Shown one piece after another: positions 18,038 through 28,440 of a DNA stretch of 64,000 bases. Under the pieces are notes generated by a model. That model saw only the letters and a program-made list of their open reading frames with translations, was not told where the DNA came from and did no database searches. Each line of letters opens with the position of its first letter. The first letter of the stretch is position 1. Both the position numbers and the translations under genes were made by a program. The DNA is taken from positions 372,001 through 436,000 of the forward strand of contig NZ_CP049056.1 in assembly GCF_011044155.1 (NCBI RefSeq), read 5' to 3'. Source of the DNA: Pikeienuella piscinae (GTDB taxonomy: Bacteria > Pseudomonadota > Alphaproteobacteria > Rhodobacterales > Rhodobacteraceae).

Positions 18038-18832
18038 TCAGAGCGCCGTCCAACCGCCATCCACGGAGATCGTTGTGCCGGTGATCTGCGCCGCGTCCGA
18101 CGAGCAGAGGAAGGCCACCGTGCCGCCGATCTGTTCGACCGTGGCGAACTCCTTGGAGGGCTGGCGCGCAAGCATGACCTCGCGAATCACCGTATCGCGA
18201 TCCATGCCGTATTCTTTCATGGTGTCCGGTATCTGCGCCTCTACCAGCGGCGTCAGCACATAGCCGGGGCAGATCGCGTTGGCGGTGATCGGTTGCTCAG
18301 CCGTTTCCAGCGCCGTGACCTTGGTGAATCCGACGATCCCATGTTTCGCTGCGACATAGGCGGATTTGAACGGCGACGCTGTCAGCCCGTGGGCCGAGGC
18401 GATGTTCACGACGCGGCCCCAACCCCGCGCACGCATCAATGGCAGCGCGGCGGCGGTGGTGTGAAAGGCCGATGAAAGATTGATGGCGATGATCTGATCC
18501 CATTTCGCAACGGAAAAATCCTGGATCGGCGCGACATGCTGGACGCCCGCGTTGTTCACGAGAATGTCGACGCCGCCGAAAGCCTCCGCCGCCTTCGCCA
18601 CGAAAGCGCGGCAGGCGTCGGCGTTCGACATGTCGGCCTGAATGTAGCGCACATCGGCGCCGGTCTCCGCCGCGATCTCCTGCGCCAGCGCGTGATCTTC
18701 GGGCGTGTCGGAGAAGGAATTGAGCGCCACCGTCGCGCCCCGCGCCGCCAGCACGCGGGCGACGCCAAGGCCAATGCCGGAATTCGAGCCGGTGATGAGA
18801 GCGATCTTGCCGGAAAGTGAACGATCGGACAT
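18038..18832 (-). CDS. bdhA: D-3-hydroxybutyrate dehydrogenase (SDR family)
   Basis: Short-chain dehydrogenase of 264 residues that oxidises 3-hydroxybutyrate to acetoacetate with NAD, as in polyhydroxybutyrate breakdown. The glycine motif T-G-S-N-S-G-I-G-L-G, the N-N-A-G motif, and the catalytic Ser-Tyr-Lys (N-I-A-S-A-H-G and Y-V-A-A-K) are present. The C-terminal R-Q-P-S-K-E-F-A-T-V-E-Q and I-T-G-T-T-I-S-V-D-G-G-W are typical of BdhA specifically. ATG 18832 matches the usual N-terminus; the ribosome site is weak. It is convergent with the XRE-cupin gene, six bases apart. Confidence 0.92.
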   Translation of the reverse strand: MSDRSLSGKIALITGSNSGIGLGVARVLAARGATVALNSFSDTPEDHALAQEIAAETGADVRYIQADMSNADACRAFVAKAAEAFGGVDILVNNAGVQHVAPIQDFSVAKWDQIIAINLSSAFHTTAAALPLMRARGWGRVVNIASAHGLTASPFKSAYVAAKHGIVGFTKVTALETAEQPITANAICPGYVLTPLVEAQIPDTMKEYGMDRDTVIREVMLARQPSKEFATVEQIGGTVAFLCSSDAAQITGTTISVDGGWTAL

Positions 18833-18936
18833 GGGAGGGCCTTGATGCTGGAACAGGTTGCGGCGCACCATAGCTCTGGCGAAAGACGATGGTAAGACCG
18901 GGATGACGCGAGCGGTGAGAGATATCGCCCCGCATC

Positions 18937-18964
18937 AAAAAAAACGCCCCCGCAAGCGAGGGCG
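18937..18964 (-). terminator. Intrinsic terminator on the minus strand with no gene before it
   Basis: Read on the minus strand, a 9-base-arm stem with one mismatch (plus-strand arms 18945-18953 and 18956-18964) is followed directly by eight T. This is a textbook Rho-independent terminator. The nearest minus-strand gene upstream is DUF502, whose stop is almost 2 kb away beyond an opposite-strand gene, so the terminator does not close an annotated gene. Confidence 0.75.
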
Positions 18965-19060
18965 TCAGTACATTGAGGCAGGTTTCATACAGGCAAGAAA
19001 CCTATCGAGCAGTGAGGTGAAGATGAGGGATGCCCGCGGGAATAGCAAGCCCAAATTTGG
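18937..19060 (-). ncRNA. Candidate small RNA ending at an orphan terminator
   Basis: The orphan terminator at 18937-18964 is preceded on the minus strand by a second stem-loop (7-bp arms AGGTTTC 18980-18986 and GAAACCT 18997-19003, ten-base loop). A -35-like CTTGCT with a TCATCT about 17 bases on lies near 19050-19022. Two stem-loops ending in a T-run is the usual shape of a trans-acting sRNA. It could instead be an attenuated leader of bdhA, which starts about 100 bases further left. The 5' end is a guess. Confidence 0.4.
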
Positions 19061-20882
19061 CAGGGTCGCGCGTTGGGGCGAAAATCGCCTTTCTGGAAAA
19101 CTGTTGTGTTTCGTGCTTCTGCTTCCCTTTCTTGCGCTGACGGCTTCACCGGCAGATGCGGCGGGGGCTGGTGTCGCTATGTATGGCGAACCCGAATTAC
19201 GGTCTGATTTCACTCATTTACCTTATGCCAATCCCGATGCGCCGAAGGGTGGATCCATAAGGTTTGGAGAAGTCGGTGGTTTCGACAGCCTCAACCCGTT
19301 CATCGTCAAGGGGACCGCGCCCTGGCAGTTGCGATACAAGGTTTTCGAATCGCTTCTCGCGCGGAACTGGGACGAACCATTCTCACTCTACCCATTGCTG
19401 GCCGAAAGTGTGGAGATCGCGCCGGATCGGTCCTGGGTCGAGTTCATGCTCGACCCTGCGGCGCGGTTTTCCGATGGCTCGGCGGTTACCGTCGACGACG
19501 TGATCTACTCGATGGAGCTGCTCGCGAAGGACGGCAGACCCAACTATCGCAATACCTGGTCGAATGTCGCGGGCGCCGAGAGGGTCGGCGCGCGCGGCGT
19601 GCGCTTTCGCTTCGTGACGCCAGAGCGCGAGGCGCCTTTGATCCTGGCGTTGCATCCGATCCTGAAGCGCGCCGACGCCGAAACGCGGAACTTCAGGGAG
19701 ACGACCCTGAGCCCGCTTATCGGGAGCGGCGCATATGTGGTCGACGCCTTCGAGCCGGGGCGGCGCATCATCTTTCGCCGCAATCCGGACCACTGGGCGC
19801 GCGATCTGCCGGTGATGCGCGGTCAGGCGAATTTCGACGAGATCATCATAGACTATTTTCGCGATGCGAACGCGGTGTGGGAGGCCTTCACCGCCGGCGC
19901 CATCGACGTTTATCGCGACAGCGACCCGGCGCGCTGGCGCGCCGGCTACGGGTTTCCGGCGGCGCAGGAGGGGCGCATCGTGCAGGCCGAGATTCCAAAC
20001 GGGCGCCCATCGGGGATGAAGGGGTTCGTATTCAACACCCGCAAGTCGATTTTCGAGGACATAAGAGTGCGGGAGGCGCTTACCCTCGCCTTCGATTTCG
20101 AGTGGATCCAGCGCACCATGCTGGCCGGCGCCTTCGCCCGCATCCCGAGTTATTTTGGTGGTTCGCCGCTGGCACATTCCGGCGCTGCGGAGGGGCGTGA
20201 ACGCGAGATACTCGCGCCCTTCGCCGATGCTTTGCCGGAAGGCGCGCTCGACGCGACGATCGAACAACCGGTCTCGACTGGCGACGGGCGCAACCGGCGG
20301 AATCTTCGCCGCGCCGCGAAGCTTCTCGAGGATGCCGGCTGGCGCGTCAGCGACGGGCGGCTGACCGATGCCGACGGCGACGCATTCGCGTTCGAGATTT
20401 TGCTGGGCGCGGGCGCCGATGAGCAGGTCGCCGGAATCTACGCCGAGGCGTTGAAGAGGCTGGGCGTCTCCGCCTCCGTCCGGCTTGTCGACGCGGCGCA
20501 ATACCAGGCGCGCAGGAACGACTATGACTACGACATGATCGTCAACACCTGGGCGCTATCGCTATCTCCTGGCATCGAGCAACGCTTCTACTGGGGTGAG
20601 GCCGGGGTCCAAACGCCGGGCACCCGCAATTACATGGGCGTTGGCAATCCGGCGGTGGAGGCGGCGCTCGACGCTCTGGCCGCAGCCGACACTAAGGCGG
20701 CGTTTATCTCTTCCGTCCGCGCGCTCGACCGTGCGCTGACGGCCGGGCGTTACGTCATCCCGTTCTGGTACGCGCCGAAAAGTTGGATCGCCCATGACGC
20801 CCGGCTGGCGCGGCCGGAGAGCGTCCCGCTCTACGGCGACTGGATCGGCTATCTGCCGGATGTCTGGTGGCGAACGGAATAG
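19023..20882 (+). CDS. Extracellular solute-binding protein family 5, YejA-like, orphan
   Basis: Periplasmic binding protein of 619 residues, the length typical of YejA-type (microcin C/oligopeptide) proteins and longer than standard DppA. A Sec signal peptide spans about residues 22-45 (hydrophobic L-L-C-F-V-L-L-L-P-F-L-A, cleavage near A-D-A-A). The mature part has HLPYANPDAPKGG and GGFDSLNPFIVKGTAP, both characteristic of the YejA branch. ATG 19023 follows GAGGTGAAG. No permease or ATPase is adjacent, so it must work with a transporter encoded elsewhere. Confidence 0.9.
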   Translation: MRDARGNSKPKFGRVARWGENRLSGKLLCFVLLLPFLALTASPADAAGAGVAMYGEPELRSDFTHLPYANPDAPKGGSIRFGEVGGFDSLNPFIVKGTAPWQLRYKVFESLLARNWDEPFSLYPLLAESVEIAPDRSWVEFMLDPAARFSDGSAVTVDDVIYSMELLAKDGRPNYRNTWSNVAGAERVGARGVRFRFVTPEREAPLILALHPILKRADAETRNFRETTLSPLIGSGAYVVDAFEPGRRIIFRRNPDHWARDLPVMRGQANFDEIIIDYFRDANAVWEAFTAGAIDVYRDSDPARWRAGYGFPAAQEGRIVQAEIPNGRPSGMKGFVFNTRKSIFEDIRVREALTLAFDFEWIQRTMLAGAFARIPSYFGGSPLAHSGAAEGREREILAPFADALPEGALDATIEQPVSTGDGRNRRNLRRAAKLLEDAGWRVSDGRLTDADGDAFAFEILLGAGADEQVAGIYAEALKRLGVSASVRLVDAAQYQARRNDYDYDMIVNTWALSLSPGIEQRFYWGEAGVQTPGTRNYMGVGNPAVEAALDALAAADTKAAFISSVRALDRALTAGRYVIPFWYAPKSWIAHDARLARPESVPLYGDWIGYLPDVWWRTE

Positions 20883-20894
20883 ACGCCTTTCGGA

Positions 20895-21611
20895 TCAGTT
20901 CACCGGCTCCGGCCGCCTGACCGCGACGCCCGCGGCGATCTCGGCCTTGGTCGGCGGCGTGACGAGTCCGGCGGAGATAACCAGCTTGGCCGCGTCCTCC
21001 ACGCTCATGTCGAGAAGAACGACATCGGCGCGCGGGACGAACAGGAGGAAACCGGAAGTCGGGTTCGGTGTCGTCGGCAGAAAGACGCTGATCATTTCCG
21101 GCACGCCGGTGCGGGTCGGAATCTCGCCCCGCGTGTCGGTCGAGACGAAGGCGACCGCCCAGAGTCCCCTGCGCGGATACTCGATCAGGCACGCTTTCCT
21201 GAACGATGTCTGCGACTGGCTCAGAATCGTCTCTGCGATCTGCTTGAGCGCGTTGTAGATCGAGCGGATCACCGGCATCCGCGAGACCCAGCCTTCCCCG
21301 AGCCGGACAAGCTGGCGGCCAAAGAAGTTCTTCGTCAGCCAGCCGATGATCGCGGTGAAAAGAAGAAAGACTATGACCCCGAAACCCGGCACGTCCGCGC
21401 CAAGATAGGTGCCGGGATTATAGGCGGCCGGCACCCAGGGGACGATCGCCGCGTCGATGACGGTGATCGCAGTCCAGGCGAGATAGATGGTCAGCGCAAC
21501 CGGCCCGACCAGGACGATTCCGGCGAGGAAATTGCCGCGCAGCCTCTGCAGGAAGCTGCGCCGTGGAAGCTTCGGGATTACGCCCGGCTTTTCTCTCTTC
21601 TTTCTGACCAC
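20895..21611 (-). CDS. DUF502 family membrane protein
   Basis: Membrane protein of 238 residues with two N-terminal helices (about 28-52 and 70-92) and a soluble C-terminal domain carrying the DUF502 hallmarks W-V-S-R-M-P-V-I-R-S-I-Y-N and F-V-S-T-D-T. The family has no firm biochemical role. It begins at GTG 21611 with a lysine/arginine-rich leader. It lies 28 bases after the hydroxyacid dehydrogenase gene at the end of the leftward mre-rod transcription unit. Confidence 0.85.
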   Translation of the reverse strand: MVRKKREKPGVIPKLPRRSFLQRLRGNFLAGIVLVGPVALTIYLAWTAITVIDAAIVPWVPAAYNPGTYLGADVPGFGVIVFLLFTAIIGWLTKNFFGRQLVRLGEGWVSRMPVIRSIYNALKQIAETILSQSQTSFRKACLIEYPRRGLWAVAFVSTDTRGEIPTRTGVPEMISVFLPTTPNPTSGFLLFVPRADVVLLDMSVEDAAKLVISAGLVTPPTKAEIAAGVAVRRPEPVN

Positions 21612-21639
21612 TCAACGCCCCCTTGATGACCGGCCTTAA

Positions 21640-22587
21640 CTAGTAACCGAGGCTGCGATCCACAATGTGCCATAACGGCTCGCCGCGGATCATTCTTCCG
21701 ATTTGTTCGACGACGACGCGCGCCGCGAAGCTTGCGCGAGTCTCCGCCGCGATATGTGGGGTGACGGTGACTTGCGGGTTGCGCCAGAACGGATGGGAGG
21801 CGGGCAGGGGTTCTTCGTTGAACACGTCCAGCGTCGCATGGGCGATCTGGCCGGATTCGAGCGCCGCGAGCAGCGCGTCGTCGTCGATCAGGGGCCCGCG
21901 GCCGGGGTTGATGATGACCGCGCCACGCGGCAGGAGCGCCAATGTGCGCGCATTCAGGATCCCGCGCGTCTCCGTCGTCGAAGGCAGGATCGTCACGAGG
22001 ATCTCCGAGCGCGCGAGAATTTCATCCAACCCCTTCGCGCCGTGAAGGCAGGTAACGCCATCCACGGATTTCGCCGTGCGGCTCCAGCCGGCGACATCGA
22101 AGCGCAGGCGAGCCAGCATTCGCGCCGCGTCCGCGCCGAGCGCGCCGAGGCCGAGCACGCCGACCTTCCGGTCGCGAGATAGCGGCGGGACCGCCGGCGC
22201 CCAGTTTCCGGCCATGCTTTCGCGGACGCATCTGTCGATGCCGAGATGATGGCGCAGGACATGCCCGACGATGTAATCGGTCATCCCTTCGGACAGTCCC
22301 GGCTCCACCATCCGGCAGAGAACCGGCTCCTCCGGCAGGGTCGGGTTGGCGAGCAGGCCTTCGACACCCGCCCATATGCTCTGAACCGCCTTCACGCCGC
22401 GATACGGGGCCAGATCGCGAATGCCTGCGACTGGATTGAGCACAAGCATATCCACGTCTTCGGGGCTGATCTCCGCCGGGTCGACCCGGAGTTGGAACGG
22501 GATGTTCAACTCCGCCCTCCAGCGGGTCAGTTCGGTCTCCCACTCCTTCATCTGCGCGGGGCGGGTGGAAAGCAGCACTTCTGTCAA
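21640..22587 (-). CDS. D-2-hydroxyacid dehydrogenase, glyoxylate/hydroxypyruvate reductase A-like
   Basis: NAD(P)-dependent 2-hydroxyacid dehydrogenase of 315 residues. The Rossmann motif V-G-V-L-G-L-G-A-L-G is near residue 145, the catalytic Arg lies in S-I-W-A-G-V/N-P-G-R-G-P-L-I segments, and the catalytic His lies in T-P-H-I-A-A-E-T. Overall it resembles GhrA, which reduces glyoxylate and hydroxypyruvate. The start is TTG 22587, eight bases after AGGAG inside the end of rodA; the three-base gap suggests coupling to rodA. Substrate is inferred from similarity only. Confidence 0.85.
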   Translation of the reverse strand: MTEVLLSTRPAQMKEWETELTRWRAELNIPFQLRVDPAEISPEDVDMLVLNPVAGIRDLAPYRGVKAVQSIWAGVEGLLANPTLPEEPVLCRMVEPGLSEGMTDYIVGHVLRHHLGIDRCVRESMAGNWAPAVPPLSRDRKVGVLGLGALGADAARMLARLRFDVAGWSRTAKSVDGVTCLHGAKGLDEILARSEILVTILPSTTETRGILNARTLALLPRGAVIINPGRGPLIDDDALLAALESGQIAHATLDVFNEEPLPASHPFWRNPQVTVTPHIAAETRASFAARVVVEQIGRMIRGEPLWHIVDRSLGY

Positions 22588-22590
22588 CGG

Positions 22591-23730
22591 TCAACTCCTG
22601 CGATGGATATGCGCGCTCTGGATCAGGCCGAACGCCAAGAGAATGACCATCATCGCTGATCCGCCATAGGAAACCAGTGGCAAAGGGACGCCGACAACGG
22701 GCATCAACCCGACGACCATGGCGATATTGACGGCGAAGAAGAGAAAGAACGTCGTGGCGAGGCCGCCGGTCAGCAGGGCGCCGAAACGGTCGCGGTTCGA
22801 GGCCATCGATGCGAAGCAGAACGCGATGATCAGAAGATAGAGTGCGAGCACGGATGCGGCGCCGATGAACCCGAACTCCTCCGCCAGGGTCGTGAAGATG
22901 AAATCGGTATGTTTCTCGGGGAGGAAATTCAGCCGGCTTTGCGTCCCCTCCATGAAACCCCGCCCGGAAAACCCGCCGGATCCGAGCGCGATGGTCGATT
23001 GCGTGATGTGATAGCCGGCGCCAAGGGGGTCTTGCGCGGGGTCGAGAAAGACTGCGATGCGGCGGAACTGGTAATCCTTCAGCAACTGCCAGTCCGTCCC
23101 TTGCGACGCCATGACCAGCGTGACCGCGCCCACCGTCGATGCGGCCCCCACGGTGAAGTACCAGAGCGAGACTCCGGCGAGAAACATCACCGCGGCGCCC
23201 CCCGCGACGAGGAGGATCGCGGTGCCGAGGTCGGGTTGGCGCAGAACCATCGCCACTGGGACGAGAATCAGAAGCAGCGGCGGCGCCATCCAGAGCGGGC
23301 GGGAAACCTTCTCGTGCGGCAACCAAGCGTAGTAGGCGGCGAGCGCGAGCACGAGCGCGACCTTCATGACCTCGGAAGGCTGAACCGTGATGACTCCGAG
23401 ATCGATCCAGCGTTGCGCGCCTTTGCCGATGACGCCGATCACCTCCACCGCCGTCAGAAGCGCAAGCGCGCCGCCATAGATCACCGGCGCAACCGCGCGC
23501 CAGAATCTGATGTCGATCATCGCCATCATGAACATCGCCGCGAAGCCAAGGCCGAAACGGATCATCTGTGGGCGCGCCCAGGGGTCGAGCGAGCCGTTTG
23601 CGACTGAGAAGAGCATCAGAAAACCGACGCTGGCGACCGCGACAATGAGCAGCGCGAGCGCCCAGTTGAACCGCAGCGCCTTGCTCCAGAGACCGGGTCG
23701 CGCTCCATGTCCCCGATCGATCGCGCTCAT
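22591..23730 (-). CDS. rodA: Rod-shape-determining peptidoglycan polymerase RodA (SEDS family)
   Basis: Polytopic membrane glycosyltransferase of 379 residues with about ten helices. SEDS signatures are visible: W-K-A-L-R-F/N-W-A-L region, I-A-V-F-L-D-P-A-Q-D-P-L-G-A-G-Y-H, and the C-terminal G-L-M-P-V-V-G-V-P-L-P-L-V-S-Y-G-G-S. With PBP2 it builds peptidoglycan for cell elongation. It overlaps mrdA by four bases (ATGA). Confidence 0.97.
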   Translation of the reverse strand: MSAIDRGHGARPGLWSKALRFNWALALLIVAVASVGFLMLFSVANGSLDPWARPQMIRFGLGFAAMFMMAMIDIRFWRAVAPVIYGGALALLTAVEVIGVIGKGAQRWIDLGVITVQPSEVMKVALVLALAAYYAWLPHEKVSRPLWMAPPLLLILVPVAMVLRQPDLGTAILLVAGGAAVMFLAGVSLWYFTVGAASTVGAVTLVMASQGTDWQLLKDYQFRRIAVFLDPAQDPLGAGYHITQSTIALGSGGFSGRGFMEGTQSRLNFLPEKHTDFIFTTLAEEFGFIGAASVLALYLLIIAFCFASMASNRDRFGALLTGGLATTFFLFFAVNIAMVVGLMPVVGVPLPLVSYGGSAMMVILLAFGLIQSAHIHRRS

Positions 23731-25685
23731 GCCCGGTTCCTCGTCGAATCTGCGCCGAGATCCGGCTCGCGCTGCTCCTCTTCGCGACGGCGTCTGATCT
23801 CCTCGCGCTCACGCGCGGGATAGGCGCGGAGTGGCGGTTCCGGGCCGTATAGCGCGCGCATCAACATATTCCGGACGATCGGTCCTGCGACGGCGGAGCC
23901 GCCGCCGCCATGCTCGACGATGACCGCCGCGGCGTACCGGGGACGATCATAGGGGGCGAAGGCTACGAATAGCGCGTGATCCCGCCGTTCCCAGGGCAGG
24001 TCCTCGTTCCGGGTGACGCCGCGCGCGCGCTCCGCGGCGGTGATGCGGCGCACTTGGCTGGTCCCGGATTTCCCGGCCAGCGCCATCGCGGCCTCGGCGA
24101 TGCGGCTTCGATAGCCGGTGCCGCGCCGTTCATTGGAGACCGCGAACATGCCTTCGCGGACGAGACGGAGATGGGCCGCCGAGACGCCGAGGGGGGGAGC
24201 CTCCACCATCGGCGCCGGCGCCCCGTCAACGGTGCGGATGAGCCGCGGCTCGACTCGCCTGCCGTCGCCCCCGATCCGCGCCGCCATCGTGGCGAGTTGG
24301 ATCGGGCTCGCGAGCACGAAGCCCTGACCGATTCCGGTGTTGAGCGTATCGCCGATCTGCCAGCTCTCGCCGTAGCTCGCCTGTTTCCACGCCTTCGTCG
24401 GCGTGAGGCCGGCCTGCACCGCAGTCACCGGGAGATTCGGCCGGACGCCGAGGCCGAACCGGCCCGCCATCTCCGATATCCGCTCTACGCCCACGCGGCG
24501 CGCGACCTCGTAGAAGTAGACATCGCAAGAGAACTTGATGGCGTCGCGCAGCGCGACATGGCCGTGCCCGCCACGCCGCCAGCAATGAAAATAACGGTCG
24601 CCGAGTTTGTAGCGTCCATTGCAGAAGACCCGTTCATCCGGTCCGACCATCCCGGCCTCCAGCGCCGCCAGCGCGACGACCATCTTGAAGGTGGAGCCCG
24701 GCGGATACTGTCCGGACACCGCCTTGTTGGCGAGCGGCCGATAGGGATCCTCCAGCAGCGCTGACCATTCGCGCTGGCTGATGCCGACGACGAACTTGTT
24801 CGGGTCGTACCCCGGCGTCGAGGCGAGTGCGAGAATGTCGCCGGATTCGATCTCCATTAGCACGGCGGCGGCGCTTTCGCCCTCCAGCTGATTCAGCGCA
24901 TATCGCTGCATGTCGATATCCAGCGTGAGGCCGAGATTTGCGCCGGCGACGCCTTCGGCCCGGTCAATCTCGCGGATCACCCTGCCGACGGCGTTGACCT
25001 CGATCCGGCTGGCGCCGGCGGCGCCGCGCAGGACGGATTCCTTCACCCGCTCCACTCCCGTCTTTCCGATATGGAAGTCCGGAATCTGAAAGAGAGGGTC
25101 GTCTGCGTCTTCGCGATTCCGGTCTGCTTCGGAGAAGCGCCCGACATAGCCGACGACGTGACCGAAGGCGGCCCCCTCCGGATAATGGCGGGTCAGCCCG
25201 ACTTCGGGGGCGACGCCGGGCAGGGCGGGGGCGTTCACGTTGATCCGGGCGAATGCGTCCCAGTCGAGATTCTCGGCGACCGTCACCGGCACGAAGGCGC
25301 TTTTCGAACGGATCTCGCGGAGCGCGCGGCTGCGTTGATGCGGCGGGATGTCGATGACGCGCGAGAGGTCGTCCAGCACCGCTTCGACATCGCCCGCCTG
25401 CTCACGGATCATCACGACGCGATAGTTCTGGCGATTGACCGCCAGCGGTCGGCCGGTCCGGTCGGTGATCTCCCCGCGCGCGGGCGGGATCAGCCGGACA
25501 TTGATGCGATTTTCCTCCGCCATCATCAGGTATTCCTCGGCGGCGTCGATCTGCAACTTCTTCAGCCGCCAGAAAAGGCCGCTGGCCACCAGAGCTTGCG
25601 CGCCGAAAAGAAGTGCACCGCGCCGGGTCAGACGTGCGGGCGCGCCCGGGCGACGGGCGTCGCGCCGAAAGGTGAAGCGGCTCAT
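23727..25685 (-). CDS. mrdA: Penicillin-binding protein 2, elongation transpeptidase
   Basis: Class B penicillin-binding protein of 652 residues. One N-terminal membrane helix (about 22-42) is followed by a pedestal domain and then the transpeptidase domain with the nucleophile motif S-T-F-K, the S-C-D motif and K-S-G-T-S. A proline/glutamate-rich and arginine-rich tail follows. It crosslinks elongasome peptidoglycan with RodA. Overlaps of four bases with both mreD and rodA indicate a single translationally coupled operon. Confidence 0.97.
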   Translation of the reverse strand: MSRFTFRRDARRPGAPARLTRRGALLFGAQALVASGLFWRLKKLQIDAAEEYLMMAEENRINVRLIPPARGEITDRTGRPLAVNRQNYRVVMIREQAGDVEAVLDDLSRVIDIPPHQRSRALREIRSKSAFVPVTVAENLDWDAFARINVNAPALPGVAPEVGLTRHYPEGAAFGHVVGYVGRFSEADRNREDADDPLFQIPDFHIGKTGVERVKESVLRGAAGASRIEVNAVGRVIREIDRAEGVAGANLGLTLDIDMQRYALNQLEGESAAAVLMEIESGDILALASTPGYDPNKFVVGISQREWSALLEDPYRPLANKAVSGQYPPGSTFKMVVALAALEAGMVGPDERVFCNGRYKLGDRYFHCWRRGGHGHVALRDAIKFSCDVYFYEVARRVGVERISEMAGRFGLGVRPNLPVTAVQAGLTPTKAWKQASYGESWQIGDTLNTGIGQGFVLASPIQLATMAARIGGDGRRVEPRLIRTVDGAPAPMVEAPPLGVSAAHLRLVREGMFAVSNERRGTGYRSRIAEAAMALAGKSGTSQVRRITAAERARGVTRNEDLPWERRDHALFVAFAPYDRPRYAAAVIVEHGGGGSAVAGPIVRNMLMRALYGPEPPLRAYPAREREEIRRRREEEQREPDLGADSTRNRA

Positions 25686-26230
25686 CGCGCCCGCGCCGCA
25701 CGGCCGATAAGCTTCGGGTTCTCCACCGACTCCGGCCTGATACGGAAGAGATAGCGGAGGACTAGCGCCACCACGCCGTAGGCGCAGAGTGTCGCGAACG
25801 CGCCCGCGCCCAGAACCACGAGCGGCGGTGAAGGCGTCAGCACCAGAAGCAGGACGCCGAGCTGAACGACAGTGATCGAGAGGATCGTCGCCGCGACGCC
25901 GCCCATCTCCACCATCGGCGAGCGCAGCAGCCGGTCGCGGTGAAAGCGGAGATATTCGACCCCGGCCCAGAGCGTGAGCGCGCCGAGGCCGACCGGCCCG
26001 CCGCTGATCAGGTCGCGGACGAGACCGAGAGTGATGACGAGAATGGCGGGCGTCGCGTCGGGCCGGCGGATCGCGAGAAACGCGGCGACGCAGAACAGCA
26101 GATCAGGCGAGGGCAGGGCTGAGGCGCGCGCATCGACCGGCGTCAGCCCGACAAGGATGGCGAGCCAGCCGAAGCCGATGAGAACCGCCATGTTGGCGAA
26201 AAGAATGGGACGAGGCGAGCGTTCCGCCAT
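25682..26230 (-). CDS. mreD: Rod-shape-determining protein MreD
   Basis: Small membrane protein of 182 residues with about five helices, typical of MreD. The central G-L-V-R-D-L-I-S-G-G-P-V-G-L-G segment matches the conserved loop of the family. It is an elongasome component linking MreC to the RodA-PBP2 complex. It sits three bases after mreC and overlaps mrdA by four. Confidence 0.93.
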   Translation of the reverse strand: MAERSPRPILFANMAVLIGFGWLAILVGLTPVDARASALPSPDLLFCVAAFLAIRRPDATPAILVITLGLVRDLISGGPVGLGALTLWAGVEYLRFHRDRLLRSPMVEMGGVAATILSITVVQLGVLLLVLTPSPPLVVLGAGAFATLCAYGVVALVLRYLFRIRPESVENPKLIGRAARAR

Positions 26231-26233
26231 CGC

Positions 26234-27139
26234 TCAGTTCCCGACCGCGCCGACAGTGGGCGCTCCGGCCTGCGGATCGGGTGCGATCAGTCCGCCCGGT
26301 GTGTCGATCGTCGTCGATGGCCGATAGAGTAGCACGCGAACGAATTCGAGCCGCTCGTAATCGGCGCTGATCTGCATCCGCGCGCCATAGTCACCGATCA
26401 CCGCGATGACGCCGACCGGAAGGTCCGGAGGAAACACGCCGCCATCGCCAGAGGTCGTCACCCGGTCTCCGGGCGCGACGCCGGCCATCGTGTCGAGGAA
26501 GCTGAGGCGCGGCGCGTCGGAATTCTCCCCGGTGAGAACCGCCCGGCGGCCGGAGGGAAGCACCTTGACCGGGACGCGGCTGTTGAAATCGGTGAGAAGA
26601 AGAATTCGGGAGGCGTGCTCGCCGACGCCGACCACGCGCCCGACGACGCCTTCGCCGTCTACCGCGGCCGCGCCGTCCAGAACGCCGTCGGCAGCGCCAA
26701 TATTGAGAAGCGCGGACTGCGCGAATGGGCTTCCGCTGTCCGCGATCACCTCACCGGCGACGAAGCCGATCCGCGGCGCGAGGTGAAGATTGTTGAGCGC
26801 GCGAAGCTGGGCGTTCTCTCGCTCCAACTGCTGCGCCGATTCGCGCCACGCGCGGAGCCGTTGAATCTCGGCGCGCAGCGTCTTGTTCTGCTCATAGACC
26901 CGCGTGAAATTCTCGAAATCCTGCATCATGTCCGCGACCGCGCCGAGCGGGTTCGCGGTCAGTTCGACCGATGGCGTCGCCCAGTCCACGAGCGCCATGC
27001 GCAGGCGTTCGATGCGAGGGCTGTCGGCGCGCCACAGAACGAAGAGCGCGATTACGAGGAAGATCAGCGCCAACAGCGCTCCGCGGCGAACGAGGCGCCC
27101 GAACTCCCTGCCGATATCGCCGCGTTCACGGCCAGCCAT
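26234..27139 (-). CDS. mreC: Rod-shape-determining protein MreC
   Basis: Bitopic periplasmic protein of 301 residues. An N-terminal membrane helix (about 18-38) is followed by a coiled coil rich in Glu/Arg/Leu (about 75-115) and a beta-rich domain with G-E-V-I-A-D-S and V-G-R-V-V-G-V-G. The last 25 residues are Pro/Ala-rich. MreC activates PBP2 during elongation. Second gene of the mre operon, 38 bases after mreB. Confidence 0.96.
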   Translation of the reverse strand: MAGRERGDIGREFGRLVRRGALLALIFLVIALFVLWRADSPRIERLRMALVDWATPSVELTANPLGAVADMMQDFENFTRVYEQNKTLRAEIQRLRAWRESAQQLERENAQLRALNNLHLAPRIGFVAGEVIADSGSPFAQSALLNIGAADGVLDGAAAVDGEGVVGRVVGVGEHASRILLLTDFNSRVPVKVLPSGRRAVLTGENSDAPRLSFLDTMAGVAPGDRVTTSGDGGVFPPDLPVGVIAVIGDYGARMQISADYERLEFVRVLLYRPSTTIDTPGGLIAPDPQAGAPTVGAVGN

Positions 27140-27177
27140 GAGCTACGCTCCTTTCCGCGCCGTCGCGGCGCGGGCGT

Positions 27178-28356
<1,179 letters not shown>

Positions 28357-28392
28357 TCAGCGCCGCCGTGAACGAAACATCGCCAAGGCGGA

Positions 28393-28418
28393 GCCGGCGA
28401 AACCGTGGTTCCGCCGGC
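28393..28418 (-). terminator. Hairpin after leuA
   Basis: A stem with 12-base arms including one G-T pair (28393-28404 and 28407-28418) lies 23 bases after the leuA stop. There is no T-run, so termination efficiency is doubtful; it may separate leuA and mreB transcription. Confidence 0.45.
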
Positions 28419-28440
28419 TGTATTGTCTGGGCCGATGTTA

